A stretch of DNA of 64,000 nt, from NCBI GenBank assembly GCA_964387795.1, contig CAYLYP010000004.1:36507-100506 (forward strand). Direction: 5' to 3'. Positions 7,517 through 17,397 of the stretch are shown one piece after another (the stretch's first letter is position 1; each line of letters begins with the position of its first letter). The position numbers and the translations under genes are program-made. The notes beneath the pieces are model-generated. The model had not been told where the DNA came from. It saw only the letters and a list, made by a program, of their open reading frames with translations, and made no database searches. This stretch comes from CAYLYP01 sp964387795 (lineage in GTDB: Bacteria; Bacteroidota; Bacteroidia; Bacteroidales; UBA7960).

Positions 7517-9694
7517 TTAAGGTTTATCGGGGTTCATAACAATCGAATACTTGTATTTAATATCTTCAATTTTCCCAGAGCCATTACAATCTTCACAGTC
7601 TTCAAATTCCCAATCCCTATCGGTGTATGGAACCCTTACCATACCGCCACCTGAACCTTTGCACCTTTTGCATTGGACATATTCCACATGCTTTTCTTTC
7701 TTAAGCATTGCCCCAAAATCAGGAAGCCTTTCTTCAACCTCTTTAACATAATCATCCCTCTTGAGGATTTTTTCAAGGGCAACAAGGTTAAAATGCCTGA
7801 ATACAAGTCGTCCCATCATCTTTCTTGTTAACTCATATATGGCATTAAAATCACGCGGTTCGATATTGGTATAGTTCTTATTGTTTAATTCCCTAACAGT
7901 TATGACAAAATTCCTGATGGCATTGTAATCAATAAGCTTTTCGGGGTAAAAATAGCTTTGTCCTTTTTGAACCAACTGTATTACAGGGATATATTCAGGC
8001 ATTCCATTTTCAGTAAGCAGGTTATTGATGTCTTTAGGGAGTTCTGTCGCTTTGATTGAAGCAAGCAGGAGCCCCGCCAATTCAAAATTATTACATTTTA
8101 TAGCGATGCTAAGCAAATGGCTTTTGTCAAGCAAATAATCCTTATGACGGGTAAGGAACATCAGTATTTCGTTTTGTCTGTTTTCAGCAAGGTTATAAAT
8201 ACAATCTACATCATCAATTTTTACACCGGCAGCAATCATTAACAAAATGATATCTTTGAAATCCCTGTCAGTGATTATCTTAAAAGGTTTAAGATATTTA
8301 AAATGATTTACATCCACATTATGGACAATCATTTCACGTAATAGTTTGGTGAGTTCAAATGAAGCAGCCGTTGCCAGAAGGCAGTCATCTTCATCACCTT
8401 CGCTATTATAAACAGTTGCATTTAAATCAAAGCCCTGCCGGACAATCTTAATACATTCTTTTTCTTCTTTATTAATGATTGCGCTTCTCAGGTATCTTGT
8501 TCCATATTCGCTTTTATGGCCTAAGTCAATACGCATCAGTTTTGCCCCTTTGTTGATTAAAAGTTCAAATATTTCAACATCTTCAACAATACTGGCAGCA
8601 AGAAGGGGATGCATATTGTTGTCATCTTGCAGGTTGATAGAGCAGTTATATGAAATAAGAAGATTAACAAGTTCGATGTTCTTTTTTAGTATTGCCTCAC
8701 AAAGGGGTATTTGGTTATGTTTGTCATAAAAGTCGGGATTGGCACCATTTTTAAGTAAAAGTTCTGTGATTTCAATACTTCCCATGCTGATAGCAAGTTG
8801 AAGGAGCCCATTCAGGTAATCAGGGGTATAGTTTAACTGGGCACCTTTTTCAATAAGCATTTCGGCAATGCGGGTCTGTTTGGTTTCAATTGCAAGGTAT
8901 AAAGGGGGCTTATTATCTGTACCTGCAAGGTTAATATCAACACCTGCCTGAATAAGGCATTGGGTGATTTTATCATTTTTGTTTTTTATGGCAATACAAA
9001 GAACAGGCTCATAAATGTTGTTTGCATTGTTTTCGTTTTTTTTGTTTTTTGTTTGTTTGGATTGAGCTGTATTAGAAATTTCTTCCGGCTTATAAAGCTT
9101 TGCCCCATTTGATAGCAAAAGATTTACCATCTGATAGCTGTCTTTTTGGACAGCACAATATAAGGGGTTCAGGCCGTTGACAGCCTGGTTGTTGACATCA
9201 GCCCCGTTTTTTATAAGAAGCTCAGCAAAGTTTGGTAGATTATCCTGAATACAATGCACAAGGACTGAAATGCTGCTTTTCGGAAAAGTGCAATTGGGAT
9301 TTACCCCCTTTTCCAATAATATCTGAGCGAGTTTATAAAACTTATTTTTAAATGCAAGGGATAAAGGGAAAGGAAGCGTTTTTGCTTCAATAAGTTCCTT
9401 ATTATCAGGGATTAGTTTGATTGATATCTCTTCATCTTTGCCTTTGAGGGAATAAGCAAAGGCAGTAAACCCTTTAGAATCTACCATGTTTTTATCGGCA
9501 CCCTTAGCAAGCAGATAATTGATAGCTTCAGTCCTGTGGTTTTGGGTTGCAACAATTAATGCAGTTGTCCCGTCCTTAAAGGAGGTATTGATATCAGCTG
9601 CTTTAAAAAAAAGGCTTTTATTAAGGGCTTTTTCAATTTTAGCGATGTTTCCTTCAATAGCTGCAAGCTCAAGATGAAATTCTTTTTTTGTCAT
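7517..9694 (-). CDS. Large ankyrin-repeat protein with C-terminal DnaJ-like zinc knuckle
   Basis: 725 residues, no signal peptide, so probably cytoplasmic. Residues about 1-560 are a long array of ankyrin repeats (TALIVATQNHRTEAINYLLAKGAD, PLYCAVQKDSYQMVNLLLSNGA and others, about twelve units, some degenerate), a protein-interaction scaffold. A helical linker follows at about 570-665. The C terminus has two CxxCxGxG motifs, CKRCKGSG (Cys675, Cys678) and CEDCNGSG (Cys700, Cys703), like half of the DnaJ zinc-binding region and sufficient for one zinc site. No J-domain is present. The MBL-fold hydrolase follows by 29 bases. Partner proteins are unknown; the domain pairing is unusual. Confidence 0.85.
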   Translation of the reverse strand: MTKKEFHLELAAIEGNIAKIEKALNKSLFFKAADINTSFKDGTTALIVATQNHRTEAINYLLAKGADKNMVDSKGFTAFAYSLKGKDEEISIKLIPDNKELIEAKTLPFPLSLAFKNKFYKLAQILLEKGVNPNCTFPKSSISVLVHCIQDNLPNFAELLIKNGADVNNQAVNGLNPLYCAVQKDSYQMVNLLLSNGAKLYKPEEISNTAQSKQTKNKKNENNANNIYEPVLCIAIKNKNDKITQCLIQAGVDINLAGTDNKPPLYLAIETKQTRIAEMLIEKGAQLNYTPDYLNGLLQLAISMGSIEITELLLKNGANPDFYDKHNQIPLCEAILKKNIELVNLLISYNCSINLQDDNNMHPLLAASIVEDVEIFELLINKGAKLMRIDLGHKSEYGTRYLRSAIINKEEKECIKIVRQGFDLNATVYNSEGDEDDCLLATAASFELTKLLREMIVHNVDVNHFKYLKPFKIITDRDFKDIILLMIAAGVKIDDVDCIYNLAENRQNEILMFLTRHKDYLLDKSHLLSIAIKCNNFELAGLLLASIKATELPKDINNLLTENGMPEYIPVIQLVQKGQSYFYPEKLIDYNAIRNFVITVRELNNKNYTNIEPRDFNAIYELTRKMMGRLVFRHFNLVALEKILKRDDYVKEVEERLPDFGAMLKKEKHVEYVQCKRCKGSGGGMVRVPYTDRDWEFEDCEDCNGSGKIEDIKYKYSIVMNPDKP

Positions 9695-10047
9695 CTGGCA
9701 GGTTTGATTTTATATGAATTAAAAACACTCTGATAATACGAGAGATTTAAAATGTAAAAGTATAAAAATCTATTGTTCATAATCATGACAGACCATTATC
9801 ATTTTTGAGATATATCTGAATTTTCATCCGTTTTATTGTTTTAAAACATAAATGACAAACAACATGATTATGGGTAAAATAACAATCCTTATTACAGGCA
9901 GGGAAAAAAGAAGCGGGCTTTATTTTTTTAAAACCCGCTTAAGAAGTTATGATATGTGAATGCATTTTTCATCGAATTCTTTACGATGTTTTATGCTTTT
10001 GTTTTCTCTCATGCTCTTTTGAATAAAAAAATGAAGTTTACTTTTTT
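9695..10047. other. Intergenic region upstream of the ankyrin gene
   Basis: 353 AT-rich bases between two minus-strand genes. It contains the terminator hairpin at 9904-9940 and should hold the promoter of the ankyrin/MBL operon, though I found no exact TAnnTTTG near that start. Confidence 0.5.
9904..9940 (-). terminator. Terminator after the small beta-barrel gene
   Basis: Stem AAGCGGG / CCCGCTT (9934-9940 with 9911-9917) with an AT-rich loop that can extend the pairing. On the minus strand it is followed by six T at 9904-9909, about 110 bases after the stop of the gene at 10048. Confidence 0.7.
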
Positions 10048-10512
10048 TTAATAGAATGGGACATAGACGCCAATGGAGTATGTCAACATAAAAGGAGGAG
10101 GTGTTTGACCAGTAGGGTATGCCGGACCGGGTTCAATTAAAGTGCCAACCCCAATTTTACATGTAAACCATTCTTTTCCCCTGTAAACGAATGATGGGCC
10201 TATCATGCTCTGTGTATATGAATCTCCAAGGCCTTGGTGCATATATTCCAGGGAAATAAATGAACTTTTGATTGAAGGTCTGAAATGGATATTAATACCC
10301 GTTCCAAAACCAACTAATCCTACACCCACTTGAAAACCTAATCTTTTTCCCAGCAGGAATTCCAGGTCAGCACCTATCAAAGACCTACCTCCCTGTAAAT
10401 ATCCAACAGTGAAACAACTTTTAGCTACTGGAGTTTCACCCATATCGGTGCTTTGAGAATAGAGGCCTGAAACACAACAGATGAACATTAATACTAAAAG
10501 TGTTTTTTTCAT
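10048..10512 (-). CDS. Small exported outer-membrane beta-barrel-like protein
   Basis: 154 residues with a clear Sec signal peptide (MKKTLLVLMFICCVSGLYSQ, cleavage probably before STD). The mature part alternates short amphipathic strands (FTVGYLQGGRSLIGADLEF, GFQVGVGLVGFGTGINIHF, SSFISLEYMHQGLG, MIGPSFVYRGKEWFTCKIGVG) and ends with an aromatic residue (VPFY), as outer-membrane barrels do. At about 134 mature residues it would form a barrel of roughly eight strands. I do not recognise a named family. It stands alone, divergent from the TonB receptor gene. Confidence 0.65.
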   Translation of the reverse strand: MKKTLLVLMFICCVSGLYSQSTDMGETPVAKSCFTVGYLQGGRSLIGADLEFLLGKRLGFQVGVGLVGFGTGINIHFRPSIKSSFISLEYMHQGLGDSYTQSMIGPSFVYRGKEWFTCKIGVGTLIEPGPAYPTGQTPPPFMLTYSIGVYVPFY

Positions 10513-10895
10513 TTTTCTGATTATTTGTTAAGTTATTATATTAAAAGCATTGAGTTAAAATTCAAAATGATAATGCGATGATAATTAAAATCAGCGGGCA
10601 AAAATATAAAAAAAAATTAAGAATTAGTGTTCCAGAACAAAAATCACCTAATGTATTCAGGATTAAAGGTTTGTTTTTTGTTTCCGTAATTCCATATAAT
10701 AATTTATGGTTAAGTGCGGATTGGCTTATATTTAGTGTGTTTATTTAAATGCCTTAAGTTTGAATTGTTAAATAATAACTTCTTTTTTTTAAAGGATGCA
10801 ATATTTGTAATTATGTTGAGTTATATGATAATGAAAGGAGTACCTTTTATTTTCTAATTTTGTAAGATTAACAATAAAAAAAACAAAAGGAAACT
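10513..10895. other. Divergent promoter region of barrel and TonB receptor genes
   Basis: 383 AT-rich bases between divergent genes. It holds an exact TAnnTTTG element for the TonB receptor at 10855-10862. Nothing else structured was seen. Confidence 0.5.
10855..10862 (+). promoter_or_regulatory. Candidate -7 element for the TonB receptor operon
   Basis: TAATTTTG matches the Bacteroidota -7 consensus exactly, 33 bases upstream of the ATG. A -33 TTG at the normal 19-base spacing is missing, so support is moderate. Confidence 0.4.
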
Positions 10896-13328
10896 ATGCA
10901 TAGACCACCTTATTTCATTATACGTAGCCTTATAGTTTTATCCATTTTGATCTTAAGCGGTAAAATGATTTATGGGCAAAGCAACCTTAAATATACGATC
11001 AGTGGATATGTATATGAAAAGGGGAGCCGCGAAACGCTTATCGGGGTAAATATTTATGATACGCGCACAAAGACAGGAGTTGTAACAAATACCTATGGAT
11101 ATTACGCCATTACATTGCCTGCTGATAGTGTAAACCTTCTTTATTCTTATGTAGGATTTAACCCCCATTATGAGAAACTTAAACTGAAATCGAATATCAG
11201 GTTAGATATAGAGATGGAGGGGAGTATCGAATTGGGTGAGTTTGTAGTAAGGGACGAGCAAATCCATAGGATAAGCCAGCGGACACAGATGTCGCAGCTT
11301 GAAATCCCAATGTTGCAGGCCAAAGCAATACCTTGTCTGTTGGGTGAAAAGGATTTGCTAAAAGTATTACAGCTCATGCCGGGTGTTCAGTCCGGCACAG
11401 AAGGAACAAGTGGTTTTTATGTAAGGGGAGGGGGAGCCGACCAGAACCTTATTATTTTGGATGATGCCCCAGTGTATAATGCCAGTCATTTATTTGGCTT
11501 TTTCTCAGTGTTTAATGGTGATGCGGTTAAAAATATGCAGTTATACAAAGGCGGTTTCCCGGCACGTTTTGGAGGCAGGCTTTCATCAGTACTCGACATC
11601 CAAATGAAGGATGGGAACAAACAGGAGTTTCATGGTGAAGCAGGAATAGGGCTTATCAGTAGTCGCCTGATGGTTGAGGGGCCAATATTGAAAAACAAGG
11701 CTTCTTTTTTGATTTCCGGGCGACGGACTTATATTGATGCGCTTATCAGGCCATTTATGCCAAGTGATTCAAAGCTGGGTTATTTCTTTTATGATTTGAA
11801 TGCAAAAATCAATTATGACATTAATCCAAACAACAAATTATTTATAAGCGGGTATTTTGGAAAAGACAAGTTTTCGATTTATGATAAATACGGAGATGAT
11901 AATCATGTAACAGAAAACGATATAAGCTTTTACTGGCAAAATGCAACTTCTACAATTCGTTGGAACCATATTTTTAACAATCAGCTTTTTAGTAATTTGT
12001 CGGTATATCTTTCAGATTATACGCTTAAACTTGGAGAGGAAGTAAGTAATAAGAATACTATAGACAATACAGAGTATAAATATGAGGCATCCTTTAATTC
12101 AGGGATAAGGGATGTAGGTTTGAAATATGATGTAAGTTGGCTACCCCTGCCCAATCATATAGTCAGGATGGGGCTGTCTTCTGTATATCATTTATTTACT
12201 CCGTCAGCAATGGTGTTAAGGGATGATGAAATAAACCAAAACGAAAGGGAGGTTGAGCAATATCACTCATTTGAATCCGGGCTTTATATTGAAGATGAGA
12301 TAAAGTTTGGTGATTGGTTAAGTTTAAATCCCGGCCTGAGGTTAAGCCATTTTTATGCCAATAAGAGATCCTATCAGCATATAGAACCACGTCTCTCGGT
12401 AAATGTGAAAATGAGCCCTCAGCTTTCATGGAAATCCTCTTATGCATCAATGAACCAGTATGTTCATTTATTAAGTCCTACAGGTATCGGCCTCCCAACC
12501 GATTTATGGGTTCCATCAACAGATAAGATACCACCCCAACAAACATGGCAGGTAGCTACCGGGCTGGCATACGACTGGTTGGCCCCCAATGTGGAGGTTT
12601 CTATTGAGGGGTATTATAAAAAAGCAGATCATGTGATGGGGTATAAAGAAGGGGCATCGTTTTTATTTATGGATAATCCTATCGATTCAGAAAAGGTTGA
12701 TTGGGAGAATAAAGTTACAAGTGGTCAGGGCTGGTCGTATGGTGTAGAGTTTTTGCTTCACCGCAAACAAGGCAGATTTAGTGGTTGGATTGGATATACA
12801 TTGTCATGGACACAATTACAATTTGACTCCCTGAACTTTGGAAAAAAATTCTGGGCAAGATACGACAGGCGCCATGACATTTCATTGGTGGGGATGTATG
12901 AGGTATCACCGGGTATTTCATTAAGCCTTACCTGGGTGTATGGTACAGGTAATGCCATGGATCTTGCTATTGCCAGCTTCCCTGTGGTGGATTATAATTC
13001 AGGAGTAGCTGATGAAAATCCTTATTTTGATTATAATGGAGAGCTCAAAACATATGGAGAGAAAAACAGTTTCCGGGCAGAACCTTATCATCGCCTTGAT
13101 GCAGGGATTCAGTTTAACAAAGAGATAAAAGCATTTGGACGCACCATTAAAAGGACTATTGAGCTTGGAGTTTATAATGCCTATAACAGAAGAAACCCAT
13201 TCTACTATGACTGGAGAGAAATATATGACAATTATGATGATGAATTACCAGCCGGAAGGAGACCACAACTTATAAAAGTAAACCTTTTCAGGCTCATCCC
13301 TTCAATAAGTTTCAACTACAAATTTTAA
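10896..13328 (+). CDS. TonB-dependent outer-membrane receptor
   Basis: 810 residues. A signal peptide (about 1-27, ending YGQ) is followed by a carboxypeptidase-regulatory-like beta-sandwich (about 30-110: YTISGYVYEKGSRETLIGVN ... ITLPADSVNLLYSYVGF), a plug domain (about 140-240, with GVQSGTEGTSGFYVRGGGAD and FPARFGGRLSSVLDIQMKDG) and a 22-strand-type barrel ending in the aromatic PSISFNYKF. It lacks the SusC signature motifs and has no SusD partner; instead a DUF4249 lipoprotein starts four bases after its stop. It probably imports an unidentified ligand, energised by TonB-ExbBD encoded elsewhere. Confidence 0.93.
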   Translation: MHRPPYFIIRSLIVLSILILSGKMIYGQSNLKYTISGYVYEKGSRETLIGVNIYDTRTKTGVVTNTYGYYAITLPADSVNLLYSYVGFNPHYEKLKLKSNIRLDIEMEGSIELGEFVVRDEQIHRISQRTQMSQLEIPMLQAKAIPCLLGEKDLLKVLQLMPGVQSGTEGTSGFYVRGGGADQNLIILDDAPVYNASHLFGFFSVFNGDAVKNMQLYKGGFPARFGGRLSSVLDIQMKDGNKQEFHGEAGIGLISSRLMVEGPILKNKASFLISGRRTYIDALIRPFMPSDSKLGYFFYDLNAKINYDINPNNKLFISGYFGKDKFSIYDKYGDDNHVTENDISFYWQNATSTIRWNHIFNNQLFSNLSVYLSDYTLKLGEEVSNKNTIDNTEYKYEASFNSGIRDVGLKYDVSWLPLPNHIVRMGLSSVYHLFTPSAMVLRDDEINQNEREVEQYHSFESGLYIEDEIKFGDWLSLNPGLRLSHFYANKRSYQHIEPRLSVNVKMSPQLSWKSSYASMNQYVHLLSPTGIGLPTDLWVPSTDKIPPQQTWQVATGLAYDWLAPNVEVSIEGYYKKADHVMGYKEGASFLFMDNPIDSEKVDWENKVTSGQGWSYGVEFLLHRKQGRFSGWIGYTLSWTQLQFDSLNFGKKFWARYDRRHDISLVGMYEVSPGISLSLTWVYGTGNAMDLAIASFPVVDYNSGVADENPYFDYNGELKTYGEKNSFRAEPYHRLDAGIQFNKEIKAFGRTIKRTIELGVYNAYNRRNPFYYDWREIYDNYDDELPAGRRPQLIKVNLFRLIPSISFNYKF

Positions 13329-13332
13329 TCCC

Positions 13333-14316
13333 ATGAAAGCATTGTTAAAATATATTACCGAAATGAATCAAGCAGCCTCTTTAAGGTTGATGTTTATTTT
13401 GTTTTCTATGATTATGCTGGTCTCCTGCGAAGATTATTTCGTATCGGAAGTTGATGAAATTGATATGGTTGGAAGTAAACCCCAATTGGTTGTTTATTCC
13501 TACATCTCACCGCAGGATACCTTATTGAAAGTAAGGGTGGCCCGTTCAAAGCCTTTTTTGATGAATCCCAATGCGATTGAGGAGGTGAACGAAAAGGCCC
13601 ATGTATATATGGCTGCAAAGGGTGGTTCATATAAAGAGTTTAGCTATCACAATGATTTAAAATGCTTTGTTCTGCCGGCAGAAGAACTGGAGGTTTTACC
13701 GGATCATCATTACCAGTTGAAAGTTATTTCTTTTGAAGGGGAAGAAGTAAAGGCGGAATGCTATATTCCGGTTTATCAGGTTGAAAATGTTGTATTTGAG
13801 CCCCCTGTAAGTACTGTTGTTGGTTTTGGATATGGTCAGACAAACTTTTCATGGAAAATGTACCTCCCATCAGTACAATCACAACTCTACTATAGAGTAG
13901 ATGCCTTTATAGACTCGTACTGTGTTTTTGATGATAGTATTTCAGGTCCCTATTTAAACAAAGGATATTTTGAAAAGGGGGAGCAGATTTTTGCATCTCA
14001 GAATCAGAGCGCTTTTAGCTTTAGGAATGTGATTTTTATTGATAATTTCTATCATGGGGGTTATGATGGGAATGACACTATCCCTGTATCCCGCATAGAT
14101 TCAATATTTGTTGAGATATTACAGACTGATTTTGGTTTTTATCGTTTTTATCAAAGTGTAAACAATTATGACAACGCTGAAGGTAGCTTCCCTTTTGCCG
14201 AAAGTGTACATATTTATTCAAATATTGAAGGTGGGCTGGGCGTTTTTGGGGGATATAATAAAAAAATCATCTATGTCCCGAATGAAGAAAGCGTAAAGAA
14301 AGCTGTGCAGGATTAG
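13333..14316 (+). CDS. DUF4249 family lipoprotein
   Basis: 327 residues with a lipoprotein signal at about residues 17-34 (LMFILFSMIMLVSC, lipobox LVSC), so surface- or periplasm-anchored. After the cysteine comes the DUF4249 pattern: QLVVYSYISPQDTLLKVRVARSKPFL, a lipocalin/immunoglobulin-like N-terminal part, then YYRVDAFIDSY and a C-terminal EGGLGVFGGY segment. DUF4249 genes are typically paired with TonB-dependent receptors, as here with a 4-base gap, so the two probably form an import complex in which this is the accessory lipoprotein. The stop overlaps the convergent gene by four bases. Ligand unknown. Confidence 0.85.
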   Translation: MKALLKYITEMNQAASLRLMFILFSMIMLVSCEDYFVSEVDEIDMVGSKPQLVVYSYISPQDTLLKVRVARSKPFLMNPNAIEEVNEKAHVYMAAKGGSYKEFSYHNDLKCFVLPAEELEVLPDHHYQLKVISFEGEEVKAECYIPVYQVENVVFEPPVSTVVGFGYGQTNFSWKMYLPSVQSQLYYRVDAFIDSYCVFDDSISGPYLNKGYFEKGEQIFASQNQSAFSFRNVIFIDNFYHGGYDGNDTIPVSRIDSIFVEILQTDFGFYRFYQSVNNYDNAEGSFPFAESVHIYSNIEGGLGVFGGYNKKIIYVPNEESVKKAVQD

Positions 14317-14867
14317 GGTTTTTCTATAACCTGAAAGGTATCCGCAATTATTGTAATGACCGAAATATAATCCTTTTGTGTTTCGGTCATTTTGTTTTTT
14401 AATTTCCTGATAGCTTTTGCAGAAATGCTATCTGATACTCCGGATTTTATTTTGTTGTCAACCCATATTGAATCCTTACAGGGACTGTGGTCAATATGGC
14501 ATAGTAATACTTTTTCAATCTTGTGGTTCTCTATCACAGCTGCACTGAGGCGTGATTCTGATACCATGCCCCTTACCAGAATAGTTTTGTCATAAAGCGA
14601 ATCATCGAAACGAACTAATTTATTTGAAGGTTCTATCTTGATAATACTGTTGTTATTTGTCAGTAATTTCATTTTTTTGCCATCAACCCCGCATATATGT
14701 ATGATTTTTCCCTGAGTTTCAATCAAATGCTTGTCAAAAATAGCAATGTTCTCAACCAAACTATCAGCATCTACTTTTAGATAATCTGTTGTCTGTGAAT
14801 GGCGGTTGCTGTTAAACAAGAGGACAATTATAAGTGATATTGAGCTTAAGATGACTGGTTTTTTCAT
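14313..14867 (-). CDS. Exported protein with OB-fold-like domain
   Basis: 184 residues with an N-terminal hydrophobic signal (PVILSSISLIIVLLFNSN). The central stretch LIETQGKIIHICGVDGKKMKLL, then IKIEPSNKLVRFDDSLYDKTILVRGMVSE, resembles the OB-fold proteins of Bacteroidota that carry a V-x-H-V/I-C-x-x-x-G-K-K-M signature. The C-terminal third is helical and charged. Function is unknown. It is convergent with the DUF4249 gene and overlaps it by four bases, so no room is left for a separate terminator between them. Confidence 0.6.
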   Translation of the reverse strand: MKKPVILSSISLIIVLLFNSNRHSQTTDYLKVDADSLVENIAIFDKHLIETQGKIIHICGVDGKKMKLLTNNNSIIKIEPSNKLVRFDDSLYDKTILVRGMVSESRLSAAVIENHKIEKVLLCHIDHSPCKDSIWVDNKIKSGVSDSISAKAIRKLKNKMTETQKDYISVITIIADTFQVIEKP

Positions 14868-15199
14868 AAATACATTTTGTTTTATTTGTAAAGGTATAAA
14901 ATAAATGATCCTGATAAATACTGCTTATAATCAGATTATCACAATGCTCATTTGTTTGTGTTGTGGCTAATAACAATATGATTCAGTTTTTAGTGACTAA
15001 ATCACATAAAAATATAAAAATATGACTCAGCTAAGAAAATCTGATTAATTTTATAGATTTATTTTTCGGGTCATAAGGAATCAAAATTATTGAAAAATAT
15101 CTGGCACTATTAAATATGCAGGTATTTTTCTTTTTATTTTAATGTGCAATGTCCTGAAAATAAGACCACTGTTGTTTAATGATTAAGATATTAAAGCTA
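14868..15199. other. Divergent intergenic region
   Basis: About 330 AT-rich bases between the OB-fold-like gene (minus) and the cation-efflux gene (plus). No exact TAnnTTTG, hairpin or repeat was found; near-matches such as TACCTTTA exist on the minus strand. Confidence 0.45.
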
Positions 15200-16093
15200 A
15201 TGGAAGACAGGACAAAAATCGCAAAGAAGGTTACCTGGATTGGTTTTTTTGCCAATTTACTACTATCACTTGGAAAGCTTGTTGCCGGAATTTTAGGAAA
15301 CAGTGCTGCTATGGTTGCAGATGCCATCCATTCGATTTCCGATTTTGTTACTGATATAATAGTCATTGGTTTTGTAGGTGTTTCAGATAAGGAAGGGGAT
15401 AAAGACCATCGATATGGACATGGTAAATTTGAAACCTTTGCTACCCTGCTGGTGAGTGTTGCATTGCTTTTAGTGGGGATAGGTATTTGTTGGAGTGGCA
15501 TTAGCAATATTGTTAAATCGTTTTCAGGGGAAGTGGTTGAAAGTCCTTCAATAATTGCTTTTATTGCAGCAGTAGTTTCAATAGTTGTTAAAGAATGGTT
15601 GTTCCGTTATACAAAGAGAGTTGGGGATTCTATTAATAACAATGCTGTTGTTGCCAATGCCTGGCATCACCGTTCAGATGCTTTTTCGAGTATAGGCACC
15701 ATGGTGGGTATTGGGGGTGCTATATTCCTGGGTGACAAATGGACTATCCTCGATCCTTTGGCTGGAGTTATAGTGAGCTTTTTCATTGTGAATGTTTCAA
15801 TAAAATTAGCACTTCCAAGTATAAAAGAGCTTCTGGAAGTAGCACTGCCAGAGGATGTTGAAAAGGAAATTATAGAGATCATCCATCAGACCAAAGGAGT
15901 AAAGGATTATCACAGGCTTAAAACACGAAAAATCGGTAATGCCTATGCCATTGATGTCCATGTTAAAATGGATGGGGCTATGTCCTTAACCGAATCCCAT
16001 GATATTGCAACTGAGATAGAACAAAAACTTTATGGTAAATATGGAAAGAAAACCCATATCAGTATTCATGCTGAGCCTTACAGACCCTCATGA
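15200..16093 (+). CDS. Cation diffusion facilitator transporter
   Basis: 297 residues from the ATG at 15200 (an ATG 21 bases upstream would add MIKILKL; the shorter start matches the usual family beginning MEDRTKIAKKVTW). Six membrane helices. Metal-site motifs HSISDFVTD in helix 2 (residues about 43-51) and HHRSDAFSSIG in helix 5 are the HxxxD pairs that bind Zn2+ or a similar divalent ion. HRYGHGKFET is the conserved cytoplasmic loop. The C-terminal cytoplasmic ferredoxin-like domain (KELLEVALPEDVEKEIIEI onward) ends in the metal-binding type HISIHAEP. It exports divalent cations by proton antiport. An MFS gene follows 77 bases later. Confidence 0.93.
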   Translation: MEDRTKIAKKVTWIGFFANLLLSLGKLVAGILGNSAAMVADAIHSISDFVTDIIVIGFVGVSDKEGDKDHRYGHGKFETFATLLVSVALLLVGIGICWSGISNIVKSFSGEVVESPSIIAFIAAVVSIVVKEWLFRYTKRVGDSINNNAVVANAWHHRSDAFSSIGTMVGIGGAIFLGDKWTILDPLAGVIVSFFIVNVSIKLALPSIKELLEVALPEDVEKEIIEIIHQTKGVKDYHRLKTRKIGNAYAIDVHVKMDGAMSLTESHDIATEIEQKLYGKYGKKTHISIHAEPYRPS

Positions 16094-16170
16094 TGATAAT
16101 GTTATATGAGAAAATCAACAATCGGTAGTAAATAAGCAATGTTTTAATCATTCTTGTTAATGAATGACCA

Positions 16171-17397
16171 ATGGATAAACTCCGGTTATTAGAAGATAAA
16201 TGCCTGGCAAGCATAAAGGGCAAAGCAGGCCGGGTGCTTCATCCCAATATTGTATATACAGGCGTAACAAGTTTTCTGACCGATGTCTCGGTTAAAATGG
16301 TGTATTCTGTGATGCCTATGTTTTTGTTGTCAATAGGGGCATCAAAAACAAGTCTGGGATTGATTGAGGGCATAGCCGAAAGCACTGCATCCCTTATTAA
16401 AGCTTTATCGGGTTTTTGGAGTGATAAAATTGGGCGTAATAAACCTTTTATGCTTATCGGCTATGGATTATCAGCCCTTATGATTCCGTTAAATATCTTC
16501 GCTGGTACACCTTTACACATTTTATATATCAGATTTGTTGAGCGGTTTGGAAAAGGAATCAGGACAGCTCCCCGCGATAGCCTTATTGCAGGTTCGGTTA
16601 GAAATGGTGAAAGTGGTAAGAGCTTTGGATTTCAGAAAGCAATGGATAACAGCGGGGCAATCATTGGGCCACTGGCTGCTTTTGTTTCATTGTTATTCTT
16701 GCCCGGAAATTTCAGGATTATCTTTTTGCTGGCAGGTATTCCTGCATTTCTGGCTTTGTTTGTGATTATCTTTGGTATTAAGGAGGCAAAGAAAAACAAA
16801 CATGAGTTGTTTTCCCGATTTCATTTCAGGGATTTTTCAGGGCGCTATTATTTCTTTTTAGTAATCATTTTTGTGTTTACCCTTGGCAATTCAACAGATG
16901 CATTGCTGCTTGTGAAGGCTAATGAGCTGGGTGTTGAGCTTGCATTTATCCCATTGGTATATCTTATTACAAATGTAGTATCAGTGATAATGGCAATTCC
17001 TGTTGGAATACTTTCAGACCGTATTGGAAAAGAAAAAGTCCTTTTGGTGGGGTATTCCTTATATGCAATTGTGTATTATGGATTTGGGGTAAGTACCAGT
17101 CAGGGAGCTATTATTGCTTTGTTTGCTTTATATGGTTTATACTCTGCAACAACCGATGGCATTCAGAAAGCTTTTATATCTGATATGACCGATAAAAATA
17201 AAAAAGGAACAGGCCTTGGCATCTATAATGCTTTAATTGGTATAACCTTATTGCCTGCAAGTATAATAGCCGGGTATTTATATGACAATATGAATTCTGA
17301 AGCACCTTTTTTCTTTGGTGCAATATGTGCTTCCATGGCTTTTATGATGCTGTTGATTTTTGTGTTTAGTAAAAAAGAGGCCTCAGCACCTTATTAG
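16171..17397 (+). CDS. Major facilitator superfamily transporter
   Basis: A 408-residue inner-membrane permease with about 12 hydrophobic helices. The MFS motif A appears in both halves (SGFWSDKIGRNKP at about residues 86-98 and GILSDRIGKEK near 285), and RFVERFGKGIRTAPRDSLIA is a highly conserved block in a distinct MFS subfamily seen in many bacteria. Substrate is unknown; drug or small-solute efflux is the usual default. It follows the cation-efflux gene by 77 bases on the same strand and could share its transcript. Confidence 0.9.
   Translation: MDKLRLLEDKCLASIKGKAGRVLHPNIVYTGVTSFLTDVSVKMVYSVMPMFLLSIGASKTSLGLIEGIAESTASLIKALSGFWSDKIGRNKPFMLIGYGLSALMIPLNIFAGTPLHILYIRFVERFGKGIRTAPRDSLIAGSVRNGESGKSFGFQKAMDNSGAIIGPLAAFVSLLFLPGNFRIIFLLAGIPAFLALFVIIFGIKEAKKNKHELFSRFHFRDFSGRYYFFLVIIFVFTLGNSTDALLLVKANELGVELAFIPLVYLITNVVSVIMAIPVGILSDRIGKEKVLLVGYSLYAIVYYGFGVSTSQGAIIALFALYGLYSATTDGIQKAFISDMTDKNKKGTGLGIYNALIGITLLPASIIAGYLYDNMNSEAPFFFGAICASMAFMMLLIFVFSKKEASAPY

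Noticed and set aside
10896..14316. Polysaccharide utilisation locus
   Set aside because: There is no SusD homologue or glycoside hydrolase; the partner is DUF4249.
15139..15507. Minus-strand ORF opposite the cation-efflux gene
   Set aside because: Shadow of the conserved transporter sequence; no independent features.
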